64,000 bases of DNA from assembly GCA_963576735.1 (NCBI GenBank), contig OY755190.1, positions 7,867,695 to 7,931,694 on the forward strand, given 5' to 3'. Each line of letters opens with the position of its first letter. Positions within the stretch are counted from its first letter, which is position 1. Made by a program: the position numbers and the translations under genes. The notes beneath the pieces were generated by a model, which saw only the letters and a list, made by a program, of their open reading frames with translations, made no database searches and was not told where the DNA came from. The stretch comes from Bedellia somnulentella. Taxonomy: Eukaryota; Arthropoda; Insecta; Lepidoptera; Bedelliidae. Of this stretch, positions 51,688 through 62,421 are shown piece by piece.

Positions 51688-51777
51688 AGACGGTAACTTC
51701 CAAAAGTGCCTAAAGAATTTCTAATACCGAAGCTCTAGCTGCACCTGTTTGGAATTTATAGTCGTAAGTATTAATAT
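51688..51777 (+). repeat. SINE-A 3' fragment
   Basis: AACTTCCAAAAGTGCCTAAAG, ACCGAAGCTCTAGCTGCACC and TTTATAGTCGTAAGTATTAA correspond to the last third of the family. Confidence 0.6.
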
Positions 51778-52583
51778 GTGTAAAGGCGTAATTTAAAAAA
51801 ATCTACTTACTACTTAAACTTTACATTATCTCGATTTCCTAATATAAAAAAATATTTCATTATTATTAGAGTTCTGTGATTCTAAGATCACAAATTTTAA
51901 TCCTAAATGTTAAACCTTTGGCAGTTTATATATATCTACCGATTTGCACTTGCCTAGTTTTTTTAATACTTGAAGTGGTGGATAAGCTTTTCTCTGAACC
52001 TCTAACTAATCCTTCACAGGAATGATGCAATTCATATGACGAATGTTTGTTTCTTACGGTCAACGCATTTGCTTAAAAAATTGTATGCAAAAATGTTTCA
52101 TGTTTCGCCGCAAAACATTTATAATGGTATAACATTGTCAGCTCCATCTGGAGATGAATGTTATCACTTTCTTAGCTATTTATCATGAAATAACAGTCTT
52201 ATGAAGTTTAAAACTTATTTCGTCTATGTAAGGTTGATTTTACCATACTCACATAGTTGTCGAGCATTTGTCTGCTTTTGGCTTATATTATTACGGTATA
52301 AAAATATATGTTATAAGGCAATGCAAGTTTCTTGTTCTTCTAAGTGGTTTTGAGTTCAAAGTGTATTTATATATTTTTATAAGCATTGTTAGAGATTTAC
52401 CACTTTCAGAGTACTATATTTTCAATAAGGGATATATTTAGGTAAATACATTCCTCTTTAATCTCCTTATTGGTCTGTAGAATATAATGTATAATGTAGA
52501 ATGAAAATAATTTTACCATCGTAATTTAATATACAAATGAAAATTTATTCCTTAAGCTAATAAATCAAGCGAAAAATCATTTA
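51778..52583. other. AT-rich spacer, nothing recognised
   Basis: No gene, RNA or repeat boundary could be supported. Confidence 0.35.
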
Positions 52584-52602
52584 AAAAAATACAAATATAC
52601 AT

Positions 52603-52843
52603 ACATATATATACTCACGGCTATAATTCCCTAAAAGGGGTAGCCAGAGCCAAGGAATTATAAATTCCTCAGCCACTATTGGAAGTTGAGTGGGGAAAAG
52701 GCGGCATAATAAAGGTTTTTTGTGATGGGTCTCCAACCGCATCGCCCAAAACACCAATAAAAAGCCCCATTACCCTAAGTCGCCTCTTACGACACCCTTG
52801 GGTAGAAAGGGGTAGCGACATTCTAAGCCAGCACTACACGGCC
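52603..52843 (-). repeat. SINE-A2-like copy with 19-bp TSD
   Basis: A full-length minus-strand copy, ATATATACTCACGGC ... CCAGCACTACACGGCC. AAAAAATACAAATATACAT is present at 52584-52602 and again at 52844-52862. An A-rich TSD of this length is typical of LINE-mediated retrotransposition. Confidence 0.85.
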
Positions 52844-52872
52844 AAAAAATACAAATATACATTAATACATTT

Positions 52873-53035
52873 TAGGCTTTAAATCCTGAAAAATAGTAGT
52901 TTAAGTCAAAGTTATGACGGGCCTCTAGCCATATCACCAGACAATCAATTAAAAAGCCCTGATAACTACGAATTCACCGAATAAAAATGGGTTCGTGTGA
53001 TTCTAAGCTGTTGGCTTAGAATCACACTAAAACCT
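52873..53035 (-). repeat. SINE-A copy, diverged, ending in a hairpin
   Basis: GGCTTTAAATCCTG, AAGTTATGACGGGC, AGCCATATCACCAGACAATC and GGGTTCGTGTGATTCTAAGC follow the reversed family. At the 5' end GTGTGATTCTAAGC and its complement GCTTAGAATCACAC enclose TGTTG (about 52994-53027), an inverted copy of the SINE-A start. Confidence 0.55.
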
Positions 53036-54764
53036 CAAAAACGGTATTTTATTGAAATTGCTGGTGGGTAAATGTTATTGTAGCAAAAACGTTGGAATTC
53101 GAAATAAAAAGAAACAAACTGTTACAGCTAAAATATTTTACACATAAAGTTTTTTTGTTAAAATAACTTGAATATTAAATTGTAATATATAATTTCTGGA
53201 ATATTTTGTCTAATTCACGAGATTTTTCAAGTAAGAAGTTACTTTTAGCTGAAATACTTGGCATTACTTTGTCAAATGTAGAAAAATATTACAGCCACAC
53301 CAACAACGGTTTTTTTACTTTGGACTTATTTACCGAAGCGCGACATCGATTACTTTTTGGAAAATAACGTAGTGAGTAAGCTTGATGTTCTAACCAAACT
53401 GGTGTAGATTTCGTCAAATGACGATTCGTGCTGAAACCCCTTACCAAAAATATACACTTTAATCAATCTAAAAAAACTTATACGATACTTTGTCCTTAAT
53501 GGGGTGGCACAAGTACTAAGGATAATTTGAAATGAAAAAAGTCACATCACTAAACTCACCGACGAATACATCCCGTAAATTCCTAAGAGAAAAAAAAATC
53601 TGTATGAAAAGCAGGATTTATTCATTGGTGCGAATGTAAAGGGTGAATATAATACTAAAAAGGTCAACACCATTAGACAAGGGCTTATAAATAAGTAAAG
53701 ATAGCAAAACCCACAAAAGTAAAACCACAAGAAATAATTTATCTTTTATAAGCGGGTTTCGTGTTCATATCATCACTCGAATCTCAGTAACCATGAATTA
53801 GCTAACATCGTTAATCTGCAATAATGAGGGTAGTAATATCATTGTTTGGAATCAGATCGCAAACATTTGGTAAGCAAATATAATAGGGGCTGGATGGATG
53901 CCTATCCGCTTGCCTGATCCGTTATCTCTCTGGATTAAAGACCTCTGATATATAGTGGACTTATCGTTTTCATTTTAGTAAATGAAAATAAAAATATGTT
54001 CGTTAATAGTTATAGATCTGCAGTGACTTTGGACTAAGCAAGTTGAGTTTTTAGCCCACATCCCAGTAATTTTATGTTTTGTTTTTAATTTATCTGGTTA
54101 AAGAAATCTGTCTCAAAAGAAAGACATAATAGCAAGTATAATTAAAGTGATGCTATCGTAAAAGAAAATGAAGTGGTGGTGTGACAGAAATGCTCGAATC
54201 ATTATTGTTGTTCATGTGATTATTTTTCATATAATAATTAAATGTGAAAGAAAATAACATGAAAATAATACTTCAATTTCCGAAGTATCGGTAATATTTT
54301 ACTAAACCTCAATTGAAACAATCAATATTTCTTTTATATTTTTGCCAATAAGTAAAGTAGACCATTTTCTCCCTTTTTTATGGACAATAAGCTTGATTTA
54401 ACCTTAAAAATTAATGGCCAGTAATATAACCGTAAAGGCTCATTTAACAAAATAAGCTAAAAACCTTCTTAAAAATAACTTACTTCCATCTATTATATTA
54501 TATACGTCATTGGTCGGTCTCAATCTGTTAATTCTAGTTTGAAGGTTCATCGATAAGATTCAATGATTAATGACTGAAGAGGGTGGTTAATTAATTTGTT
54601 TAAGTCACTGGTGTAGGCTTTCGGCTACCTTTATACATTAAAACTATGTTCATCTATTGCCATGATATTACACTTATAAATGTTGATCTTCTCAAATTGA
54701 GTTATCCAGAGTTTTGCTATATTTTATTATGTTCACTCTTTTTTTTAAGGAATTTGCCTTGTAT
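53036..54764. other. AT-rich spacer, about 1.7 kb
   Basis: No gene supported. Around 53486-53545 a GGGGTGGCACAAGTACTAAG segment recalls a minus-strand SINE-B tail. Nothing else could be assigned. Confidence 0.35.
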
Positions 54765-54890
54765 TGTGGTGACTCAGAATAGCACCAACCCAATTCTTCC
54801 CACGTTTGTTAAAGAGGCGAGAATTTGATTGTTGGGCTGTGTGTGGTGGAATTTCTCATTCTGGCGCTCTGGCTATATATGTATGTTATA
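54765..54890 (+). repeat. SINE-A copy with large internal deletion
   Basis: GTGACTCAGAATAGCACC, CTTCCCACG, AAAGAGGCGAG, then GGAATTTCTCATTCTGGCGC and CTCTGGCTATATATGTATG. About half the body is missing. Confidence 0.55.
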
Positions 54891-54948
54891 GAATAAAATA
54901 AAAATTTGGGATTTATAATCGTAAGTATATGCATGTATTATTTCAATT

Positions 54949-55125
54949 TAAATCTTTTTGTTCATGAAAACCTCATGTGGGGATTATTACTAATAAGTAA
55001 AGAATAAATAGGAAAGAAGTTTTTTTTAAATAAAGCGACGGGACCGTATACCCGAAGTCGCGGGTTCGTATCCCGCCTGTGTCGAAATTTTTTTTTCCTT
55101 TTATTCTTTATTGATTAGTAATATA
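54949..55125. repeat. SINE-C in inverted (fold-back) arrangement
   Basis: The left side is the reversed tail (TTGTTCATGAAAACCTCATG, ATTACTAATAAGTAAAG). The right side is a forward copy with GAAGTCGCGGGTTCGTATCC, CGCCTGTGTCGAAA and TTTATTGATTAGTAAT. This is the same arrangement as at 7889-8035 but with the B-box part retained. Confidence 0.7.
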
Positions 55126-55133
55126 CATGTACT

Positions 55134-55432
55134 GCCGTGTAGTGCCGGCTTAGAATGTCGCTACCCCTTTCTTCCCACGGGTATCGTAAAAGGCAACTAA
55201 GGGTATCGGGGCTTTTTATTGGATTTTTGGGCGATGCGGTTGTAGACCCATCACCAAAAACCTTTTTTTTACCGCCTTTTCCCCACTCAACTTCCAAAAG
55301 TGGCTGAGGAATTTATAATTCCTTGGCTCTGGCTACCCCTTCTAGGGAATTATAGCCGTAAGTATATGTATGTATGTATGTACGTACGCATGTAAGTATG
55401 CATGTACGAGTATGTATGCATGTAATAGAATG
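55134..55432 (+). repeat. SINE-A2-like copy with long variant tail
   Basis: GCCGTGTAGTGCCGGCTTAG to TTATAGCCGTAAGTATATG. It is followed by a mixed tail of TATG, TACG and CATG steps to about 55432, the longest tail in the window. Confidence 0.8.
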
Positions 55433-55805
55433 AAAATATCTTATAACACGTCTTAAAAAAATAATTTATAAACATTATGATTTTTCAATGTAAAGCAATG
55501 GGAGATCTTGTCACTGAACCAGATAAATTTTGAATGGTACGGTTCAGTATATTTTTGAGTCATATTAGGTATATGTACATGGTGAGATAAATAATGTTGC
55601 CTTCATTTACTAAAATAACCTGTCGTTTCATATTAATACTTACATAAAATAAAAGTGATGATGGTTGATTTTTGCACAATGTGACTGGGCACTCACCACA
55701 AACCCAATGATTAGATGATATTTTTATGCGAAAAATTAATCATTTTGATAATTTTATCGTAAAAGTGGCTATTTAGAATTTTGAGGCTTGGCTACACTAG
55801 ATAAC
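55433..55805. other. AT-rich spacer
   Basis: No feature could be supported. Confidence 0.35.
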
Positions 55806-56090
55806 TGCCTCTGTGGTGTAATGGTAGGACATTCGACCCTTTGCAAGGATGTATCAGATAGTAACTCACAAATTTAATGTGCATAATGCAGACATGAATC
55901 ATCTTATCCTAAGATAAATATCATTCCTTGCTTCGGAGGGAACTTATGCGGTGGGTTCTGGCTACCATTACGTTATTAGTCGTCAATCAACGAACCTGCA
56001 TTAGGCCGGTGTGGTGGATTATTCCTCAAAGCCCTTATTCGGGGTAGGCCCGAGCCCGTTGTAGGTTTGTACATGGGCTATAAGTATTTG
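55806..56090 (+). repeat. SINE-D, tRNA-like head
   Basis: CTGCCTCTGTGGTGTAATGG resembles a tRNA A-box arm. The body includes CATTAGGCCGGTGTGGTGG and CGGGGTAGGCCCGAGCCCG, shared with 19432-19541 and with the 6180-6573 palindrome arm. No clear B box was located, so the SINE label is tentative. Confidence 0.5.
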
Positions 56091-57212
56091 TAGGTAAGTC
56101 AATGAGTAGGATATGCAGACACTATCGATGGCTTTTGCAATCCAATGCAAATGCAATTATATATTTTTGATACCTTCCTTTCTGTTCTTTTGTTCTGCGA
56201 AGTTTGATAGTAAACGATATTTTGACGTTGATGCTAGATGGCGCTCTGTGTATTTTAAGTTGCGTGAAAAGTTCACAAAATCATATACCTACGCGAAGAT
56301 AAGTAGTTTTACGACTTTACAAATTTGTCATTATGGGTATAAAATTCTGATATATGAAAATATATTGTACATAGACTGAGCTAAATCATCTAACTCCAAA
56401 CACAATTATTGCACAAACTGTTTATTAAAAAAACACAAAGATTTTATAAGTCGAGCCAATCTTGAAGACGAAACAGCAAATTTCCTACGGGCAAAAATTT
56501 CCGGAGGTAACACAATTTGCTAGGGGCTGGCAGAGGAAGTAAAGCAGATTTAATTTTAAACTTCACTCTAAGGCTCGTAACGACAGGAAACTTCAAGGAA
56601 AAACGCAGCTGCCATTCCTCGAACATTTTATTACAGAGCCTTAAGTTTATTTTATAAGTTCAGTAGAGCTTTTATATATTTTTCAGGTGAAGGCTGATTG
56701 CCGAGTAAAGCCGATTAAGTATAACAAACAAAAAAATATATACGGACATATTCTGAGTAAAAAGAAGGACTTAAAAGGTAACAAGTTGATTGGACTCAAG
56801 CATTATATTACGATTTTGTTACACAGTTTAGCACATGACAAAGTAGGAGGTATTATTACTAGTAATCTATTGACGTATTGGTTCCAATGTCGTATGCTTT
56901 AATACACACACATACACATACATAAAAACACACACATAAGGTGAGTCTGAACTACATGTTTTTATGCAAACACCTTCTTTTTTTAAATGTTTTTATGCAA
57001 AAACTTTCTTTGATAAAAATTGTTTACTGTTTAAAAAAAAAACTTTCTTTACTTGTAAAAAAATAAAAATGGGCATCCGCACATAATTTTAACGTTACCT
57101 AGATATTCAACTTCGCTTGACAGATGAAATTTTACTGACTAATATTGACTGGAAGTAAGAGAAACTATCTCGACGATATATTTAATGGTAACATATATAA
57201 TAAATAGTTAGT
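56091..57212. other. AT-rich spacer, about 1.1 kb
   Basis: Short frames at 56113-56379 and 56687-56902 show no domain motifs and AT-driven composition. No repeat was recognised apart from imperfect AAACTTTCTTT steps near 56990-57050. Confidence 0.35.
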
Positions 57213-57238
57213 GAAATTCTAAGCCAGTACTACACGGC
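57213..57238 (-). repeat. SINE-A 5'-end scrap
   Basis: AATTCTAAGCCAGTACTACA followed by CGGC is the reversed first 25 bases of the family, with nothing else preserved. Confidence 0.5.
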
Positions 57239-57456
57239 AAATTTTAATTTTAATAAAATCTATGACATAGTTTCTACGAAAAAGTCTTTTATGTATATCA
57301 TTTAGTTTCAAAATTTCCCATATTGACCTGTTGAAAATGGCCGCTCTACATAGTTCCAATAGCAAGAAACACAATATCTTTGTATTGAAGAATCCAAAAG
57401 CGCGATTATAGCCTTAAATCAGTGATATATAAGATGTTTTTTGTTTCGTTTAGACC

Positions 57457-57693
57457 TACATACATATACTCACGGCCATTAATCCCAAAAAAAGGTAGCC
57501 AGAGCTTTAGAGTTTGATACTCCACAGCCACATTTGGAAGTTGATAGGGGACAAGATGATAGAAAAAAAGTATCGTTGGTGATGGGTCTCCTAGCGCATC
57601 GCCTAAAAACCATTTAAAAATCCCCATCCAGTCGCCTCTCACAACACCCTTGGGTAGAAAGGGGTAGTGACATCCTAAGCCGGCATTACATGG
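57457..57693 (-). repeat. SINE-A2 copy, full length, minus strand
   Basis: CTACATACATATACTCACGG, AAGTTGATAGGGGACAAG, AGCGCATCGCCTAAAAACC and AAGCCGGCATTACATGGC. A2 features present. Confidence 0.8.
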
Positions 57694-58545
57694 CAATTGA
57701 ACACGGTGAATTGTTAATGAACAAAAAATGAATCTTTACCCTGGACCGAAAGAAAAATAGACAAAGTTATTAATAAAGAAGCAGCACCTCTTCTTTGAAC
57801 ATTGTAAACAGTAAAAGTGAGTAAACATGCGTATTATGTTTATAAGACAAAAACATCAATTTACCTTCACGTTTCAAATCAAAGCTTCGGTAGGATACAT
57901 CGAACAAGAAAATAGAAGAAGTTGTATTTAAACTTTGTTTCCACGTAATATTTGTCTTGCGTTCTGTCCTTTTTGTTAATACACAATTGGTGGAAAAACA
58001 CACAATAACTAATATTCTTTTTTTGTTGTAAAAATTATAAATACTGTCGGATGATGTTGACTATGTTATATTATTATTAATACCTAACATTTATAAAAAA
58101 AGTTAGGAATGAAAATTTATAATTTAAAAATAAAACATTAATAAAGTGTTTGCACAGTGCACACAAAACTCAAAAAGACATGAACCATTGATACCATTCC
58201 ATGTCAATTCAATGGCGTCGTAATAAGTATTTGCTATGTTCCTTCTTCTCAATATTTACTGTGTTCCTAATAAATATTTTGTATTGAAAATATTGTGCAC
58301 AATTTGGTTGGCCGTCTCTTTAGAATGATATGCGTCATACGAACAGATGATATAGAAAATATTTCCCAAACACTTTTCGTAAGAAACATTATTTCTCTAG
58401 AAAACTATTCCATTTCGTATTGCGATAAATAAATGGGACTTTTATTGGGTTCTGTATTGTTTTATTCACGTTTGAATTCCCTTTTTATATTACTGGAAAG
58501 GTTTTTGAGTTATAAGCATAGTTTGAAAATAATATATTAGCCATG
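57694..58545. other. AT-rich spacer
   Basis: Nothing recognised over about 850 bp. Confidence 0.35.
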
Positions 58546-58791
58546 CTGTGTAGTGTCGGCTTAGAATAGCACTACCCCATTTCTTCCGGTGGGTGTACGT
58601 AAGAGGCGACTAACGGTATTGGGGCTTTTAAGGGATTTTTTGGGCGATGCGGTTGGAGACCCATCACCAACAACCTTTATTTTACCATCATTACCCCACT
58701 CAACTTTCAATAACAACACTCAATTTTTAATTTCCTAGCTCTGGCTACCCCTTTTAGGGATTTATAGCCGTGAGTATATGTATGTATGTAT
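58546..58791 (+). repeat. SINE-A copy, full length
   Basis: GCTGTGTAGTGTCGGCTTAG to GTATATGTATGTATGTA. A SINE-A2 copy starts five bases later, so the tail of this copy was probably the target of the next. Confidence 0.8.
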
Positions 58792-58795
58792 ATTA

Positions 58796-59036
58796 GCCGT
58801 GTAATGCCGGCTTAGAATGTCATACCCTTTTCTACCCATATGTAAATGTAGGCAACTAAGGGTATGGGGCTTGGCGTAAGTGGTTTTTGGGTGATGCGGT
58901 TGGAGACCCGTCACCAAAAATACTCTATTTCTACCATCTTCTCACCTATCAACTTCCAGATGTGGCTGAGGAGTTTTTAGCTCTAAAGCTCTGGCTACCC
59001 CTTTTTGGATTTACGGCCGTGGGTATATGTAGGTAT
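58796..59036 (+). repeat. SINE-A2 copy, full length
   Basis: GCCGTGTAATGCCGGCTTAG to TACGGCCGTGGGTATATG, in tandem with the preceding SINE-A. CACCTATCAACTTCC and CTAAAGCTCTGGCTACCCC mark A2. Confidence 0.8.
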
Positions 59037-59067
59037 GTTTAAATATGTTCCACTTAAAAAAAATAGT

Positions 59068-59087
59068 GTGTAGTGTCGGCTTAGAAT
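59068..59087 (+). repeat. SINE-A 5'-end scrap at a LINE boundary
   Basis: GTGTGTAGTGTCGGCTTAGA is the family start; it then changes to TTAGCTTCTGGGTCGGC, presumably the 5' region of the LINE whose ORF1 begins at 59496. Confidence 0.5.
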
Positions 59088-59495
59088 TAGCTTCTGGGTC
59101 GGCAGATCACGCGATTGAATAACGCCGAGGGCAAAATTTATATGTTAAATATGAATGATAATTGTGGAGGGAGTGACGTCACGAGCGTTAAACTAGCGGT
59201 GTCGTGTGCGTGATATTTGTCGTTTTAAAAATACTATAAGTGCTTCAACGTTACTGAAAAGATTATAAGTGTAACTGTTATCAAGCATACTCTTATGTGT
59301 AGTGTTGGTGGTGCAAATAATTATCGAACTATTGAGAAATTTAATTTATCAATATTCATTTGGTAGTTGAGATTATTCTTTTTACCAAATTACCCACGGC
59401 CAAAAAAATATTTCAAAATTCGTTTTAACTGTTTGTCCACGCCATCTATATTTTTTGCTGCGAACTTTTTTTAACATATTGATCGGAATATCATT
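59088..59495 (+). other. Probable LINE 5' untranslated region
   Basis: Between the SINE-A scrap and the ORF1 ATG lies about 400 bp with no frame but higher GC near 59160-59215 (GAGTGACGTCACGAGCG). Location and composition suggest the 5' UTR with internal promoter of the LINE. This is inferred from position only. Confidence 0.4.
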
Positions 59496-59924
59496 ATGCG
59501 TAAGTGCTCAGCGTGCAAAAAGTTAACCCAGTTGCGCACAGATGGCGCACAATGTGCACAATGTAAACTGAATTATCATCGTGCATGCGTCGGTATCCCA
59601 CCGGGAAAGTCTGCGGCTATTAACTGGGTGTGCCCTGAGTGTACACGAATGTTACCGCGTGACAACGGAGCTGACACACCGGTTAAGGGTTTACTCGGGG
59701 TGGAGCAACCGACTGCTGGGGGATTGCTCCAACAGGTTGAGGACGTAGAGGAAAAGGAGGACGGAGAAGAAGAAGATGAACTACAACTATCATCTAAGGC
59801 GTGCGGCGGGCTACGGGATGAAATTCGGTTTCTAAGGAGTGAACTCACGAGTTTTCGTGCCGAATTCCGGAGTTTTCGTGAAGCAATTAGTGCGGTGAAC
59901 AATAGGCTGGACAGTATCGACAAG
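59496..59924 (+). CDS. LINE ORF1-type protein with PHD finger, cut by assembly gap
   Basis: 143 codons precede the N run. Residues 4-49 form a C4HC3 PHD-type zinc finger: C4, C7, C20, C23, H28, C31, C46, C49, with W44 two residues before the seventh ligand as is usual. An acidic stretch follows (about 85-97, EEKEDGEEEDE-like), then a coiled coil (about 105-143). This combination is common for ORF1 proteins of insect non-LTR retrotransposons, where the PHD and coiled coil support RNP assembly or chromatin targeting. The C-terminal part lies in the gap. The frame after the gap should not be joined. A domesticated host gene is possible but less likely. Confidence 0.65.
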
Positions 59925-60124
59925 NNNNNNNNNNNNNNNNNNNNNNNNNNNNNNNNNNNNNNNNNNNNNNNNNNNNNNNNNNNNNNNNNNNNNNNNNNNN
60001 NNNNNNNNNNNNNNNNNNNNNNNNNNNNNNNNNNNNNNNNNNNNNNNNNNNNNNNNNNNNNNNNNNNNNNNNNNNNNNNNNNNNNNNNNNNNNNNNNNNN
60101 NNNNNNNNNNNNNNNNNNNNNNNN
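59925..60124. other. Assembly gap, 200 N
   Basis: Exactly 200 unknown bases, probably a fixed-size placeholder, so true length is unknown. It interrupts the LINE ORF1 and hides the rest of that element. Confidence 0.98.
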
Positions 60125-60242
60125 TATTGATTTTTTTAGGTACTATCCCATACTACAAGTCATTAAATGAAACTTACTGGGGGGCTTGATCTATGTTATG
60201 TGTCCGTAAACATTTATTGTATTTGTATTTATTTACTTTAAA

Positions 60243-60606
60243 CCGTGATAGCTTAGTGGGTAGAACACTCAGTTATCGTGCAAACGACTAGTGTTCAAAT
60301 CCTGGGTCGGGCCTACACCAATTTGTCTTTTATAAAGTCATATGTGTGGTTAATTTATCATGGTTGTTAACGGTGAGGGAAAACATCGTGAGGAAACCCA
60401 CATGGCTGAGTTGTACTTAGTCATGTGACAGTGTATTCGTACAAAACGGCGATAGGCCTGCCCCCTATCACGTGAGTACACTGTCCATACAAAACGTGGG
60501 TACTCTGAACACCAGGTGACAATGTCACGTGATGTTCAGAAGTATTAGTACCTCTGCCAACCCCTTCGGGGATATTCGGCGTGAACGTTTATGTTATGTT
60601 ATGTTA
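60243..60606 (+). repeat. SINE-B copy, full length
   Basis: CGTGATAGCTTAGTGGGTAG, TGTTCAAATCCTGGGTCGG ... CCCCTTCGGGGATATTCGG, CGTGAACGTTTATG and TTATG repeats. It belongs to the same subfamily as 15827-16207. Confidence 0.85.
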
Positions 60607-61374
60607 CTTTAATTCCAGTCTAGATATTAAATCATACAAACTTAACCGTTTTTTTCGTGAATGGTTCCAGAAATAGTGCAGCATGAACTACTTGGGAATC
60701 TATTCTGTTTGTGGAGAGGCGACGCGTGATGAAGTGGACTGCCCGCTTCCCTTTGTTGAAATCACACCAACTCTTGCAAATAAACTGAATGTGGATTTTT
60801 CCGCTGTCTTCTTTAACCTATAACTTGACTTACGGCTATGAATTGCAAAGAGCTGCATCAAGGAAATAAGGAAGATTTTAATATTACAAGCAAATTTTTC
60901 AAAACCATTTCAAATTTATAACCATATTACATTGTACATCACATTTATAACGATAGTTATATGTTTAACTCTTTACTAATGCTCTGTATGAATGTACGAA
61001 AATGTTCCTATAAAGACTAAAAATATAAAAAAAATTGGTAATAATCATTAAAAGAAAAACAGGACCACAGAAGTGAAAGAATAAATACAAATTATTTAGT
61101 AATTTGGCGCTATCGATCAGCAAAAGGCCGCTGATTCATTTCTTCTCTAATCGCTATTATTTCTCAATTGTCTGTTATAGAGCCACTATTGGAAAACAAT
61201 ACTGCCAAATATATTAAAAATGATCCAAAATTCAGCTTATAACGCCAGCCACAAAATGAGGTGGTTTTATTCTGAGGCTACATTTTGCAGCTTTGCGATA
61301 TTCTTAACGATATATTGTTGCTCACAAGACTTTATACTATGACTTGAAAAGTATACATACAATATATTGTCACG
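60607..61374. other. AT-rich spacer
   Basis: No feature could be supported in about 770 bp. Confidence 0.35.
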
Positions 61375-61580
61375 CCGTTAGTTCCCATTGGTGTAGGCAG
61401 AGACTATCGATAGCCACTTTGTACGATCTTGGCAAACCTCTCTGGCTTCGTTCACATCCATCAATCATCTATCTTATACATGCTCTTTTATTCTTCATAC
61501 TTTGGACACCTGCCGTTTTTAACACATTTCCTATTTGATCCAAATGTGTCCTCCGAGGTCGTCCTCTACTAACATTACCT
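61375..61580 (-). pseudogene. LINE-E C-terminal coding remnant, reference copy
   Basis: The minus strand begins with VSRGRPRRTHLDQIGNVLK and SMKNKRACIR, then a short insertion breaks the frame. It then resumes MDVNEAREVCQDRTKW and SIVSAYTNGN before the TAA stop, and runs directly into CGGCGTGACAATA and TGTATG. The 3' untranslated part is only some 15-20 bases before the microsatellite-like tail. A very short 3' UTR and tandem tail fit RTE-type LINEs, but the clade is inferred. Similar remnants occur at 20868, 30832, 35035 and 42705. Confidence 0.65.
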
Positions 61581-61740
61581 GCCCGGCTAGTACGAGTGGT
61601 GTTTAAACTAGTTATCGCGTGGGATAAAGCAGCCATCTCTAACGCACTTACTTAGTATCGTATACTGCCATCTCATTCTAACCGTTATCGTGTCGATAAA
61701 ATAGCGCTTGTACTTGCCCTTCTGCTACATTTAATAGTAT

Positions 61741-61743
61741 ACG

Positions 61744-61775
<32 letters not shown>

Positions 61776-61780
61776 CAGGT
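61741..61780. repeat. (TA)n microsatellite
   Basis: TATATA runs with a GTATATATATAC interruption, directly upstream of the retroelement domain that starts near 61795. Confidence 0.85.
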
Positions 61781-61794
61781 CGACTTTTTGTTTA

Positions 61795-62421
61795 GGAGTA
61801 TGTTTGAGAGTTGGTGCCAGAATCAATGAAATTCATCGTTGTCGCTGTGGAGTACAGGTTGACCAATGGGGCCACCACGGACTTTCATGCCCCCGCAGTG
61901 CAGGTCGCCTGTCACGACACGCTGCCCTAAATGATATCATCCGTCGGGCTCTTGTCAGCGCCCACGTGCCAGCGACCTTGGAACCTCCTGGTTTAATGCG
62001 GGACGATGGCAGGAGACCCGATGGTATGACTTTGTTGCCTTGGAGGAATGGCAGGGCGCTGATATGGGATGCAACCTGTGTCGACACTCTGGCGCCTTGC
62101 CATTAATCCGGGTCAGCAGCTCGGGCAGGTACTGCTGCTGCCAACGCCGAGAGTTTCAAACAGCGTAAATACTCAGTTTTAAAAAATGACTATCATTTTA
62201 TACCTTTCGCTGTTGAAACTCTCGGCCCGTGGGGCAAAGAGGCGCGGCTTTTCTTTAAAGAACTGTCCGCTCGCCTTGTGGAAGTGTGTGGTGATCCCAA
62301 AGCTGGCAGCTACCTCGGCCAACGCATTAGCTTGGCCATCCAAAGAGGAAATGCTGCTAGCATATTGGGCACGTTACCCTACACCGAGAACGATGAATTT
62401 CACGAAATTTTTCGTTTGTAA
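61795..62421 (+). pseudogene. Retroelement C-terminal domain resembling a restriction-like endonuclease, one stop
   Basis: One frame runs from about 61795 to the natural stop at 62419-62421, broken only by TAA at 62104-62106. Numbering from 61804: a zinc-knuckle-like C13-x-C15, H24/H25, C29, then E60, P72-D73-G and W88-D89-A-T. The order Cys/His knuckle, PD, D recalls the restriction-like endonuclease of R2/R4-type LINEs. After the stop, PFAVETLGPWGKEAR and LGQRISLAIQRGNAASILG follow; this block I recognise as a recurrent C-terminal domain of animal retroelement proteins of uncertain clade. There is no RT upstream, so the copy is 5'-truncated. No poly(A) or TSD was confirmed. Confidence 0.55.

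Noticed and set aside
56113..56379. 88-codon frame considered as a host gene exon
   Set aside because: AT-driven composition, no motif, and no convincing splice partners.
59925..60170. Continuation of the PHD protein frame across the gap
   Set aside because: The gap is a 200-N placeholder, so frame after it is meaningless; the CDS is ended at 59924.
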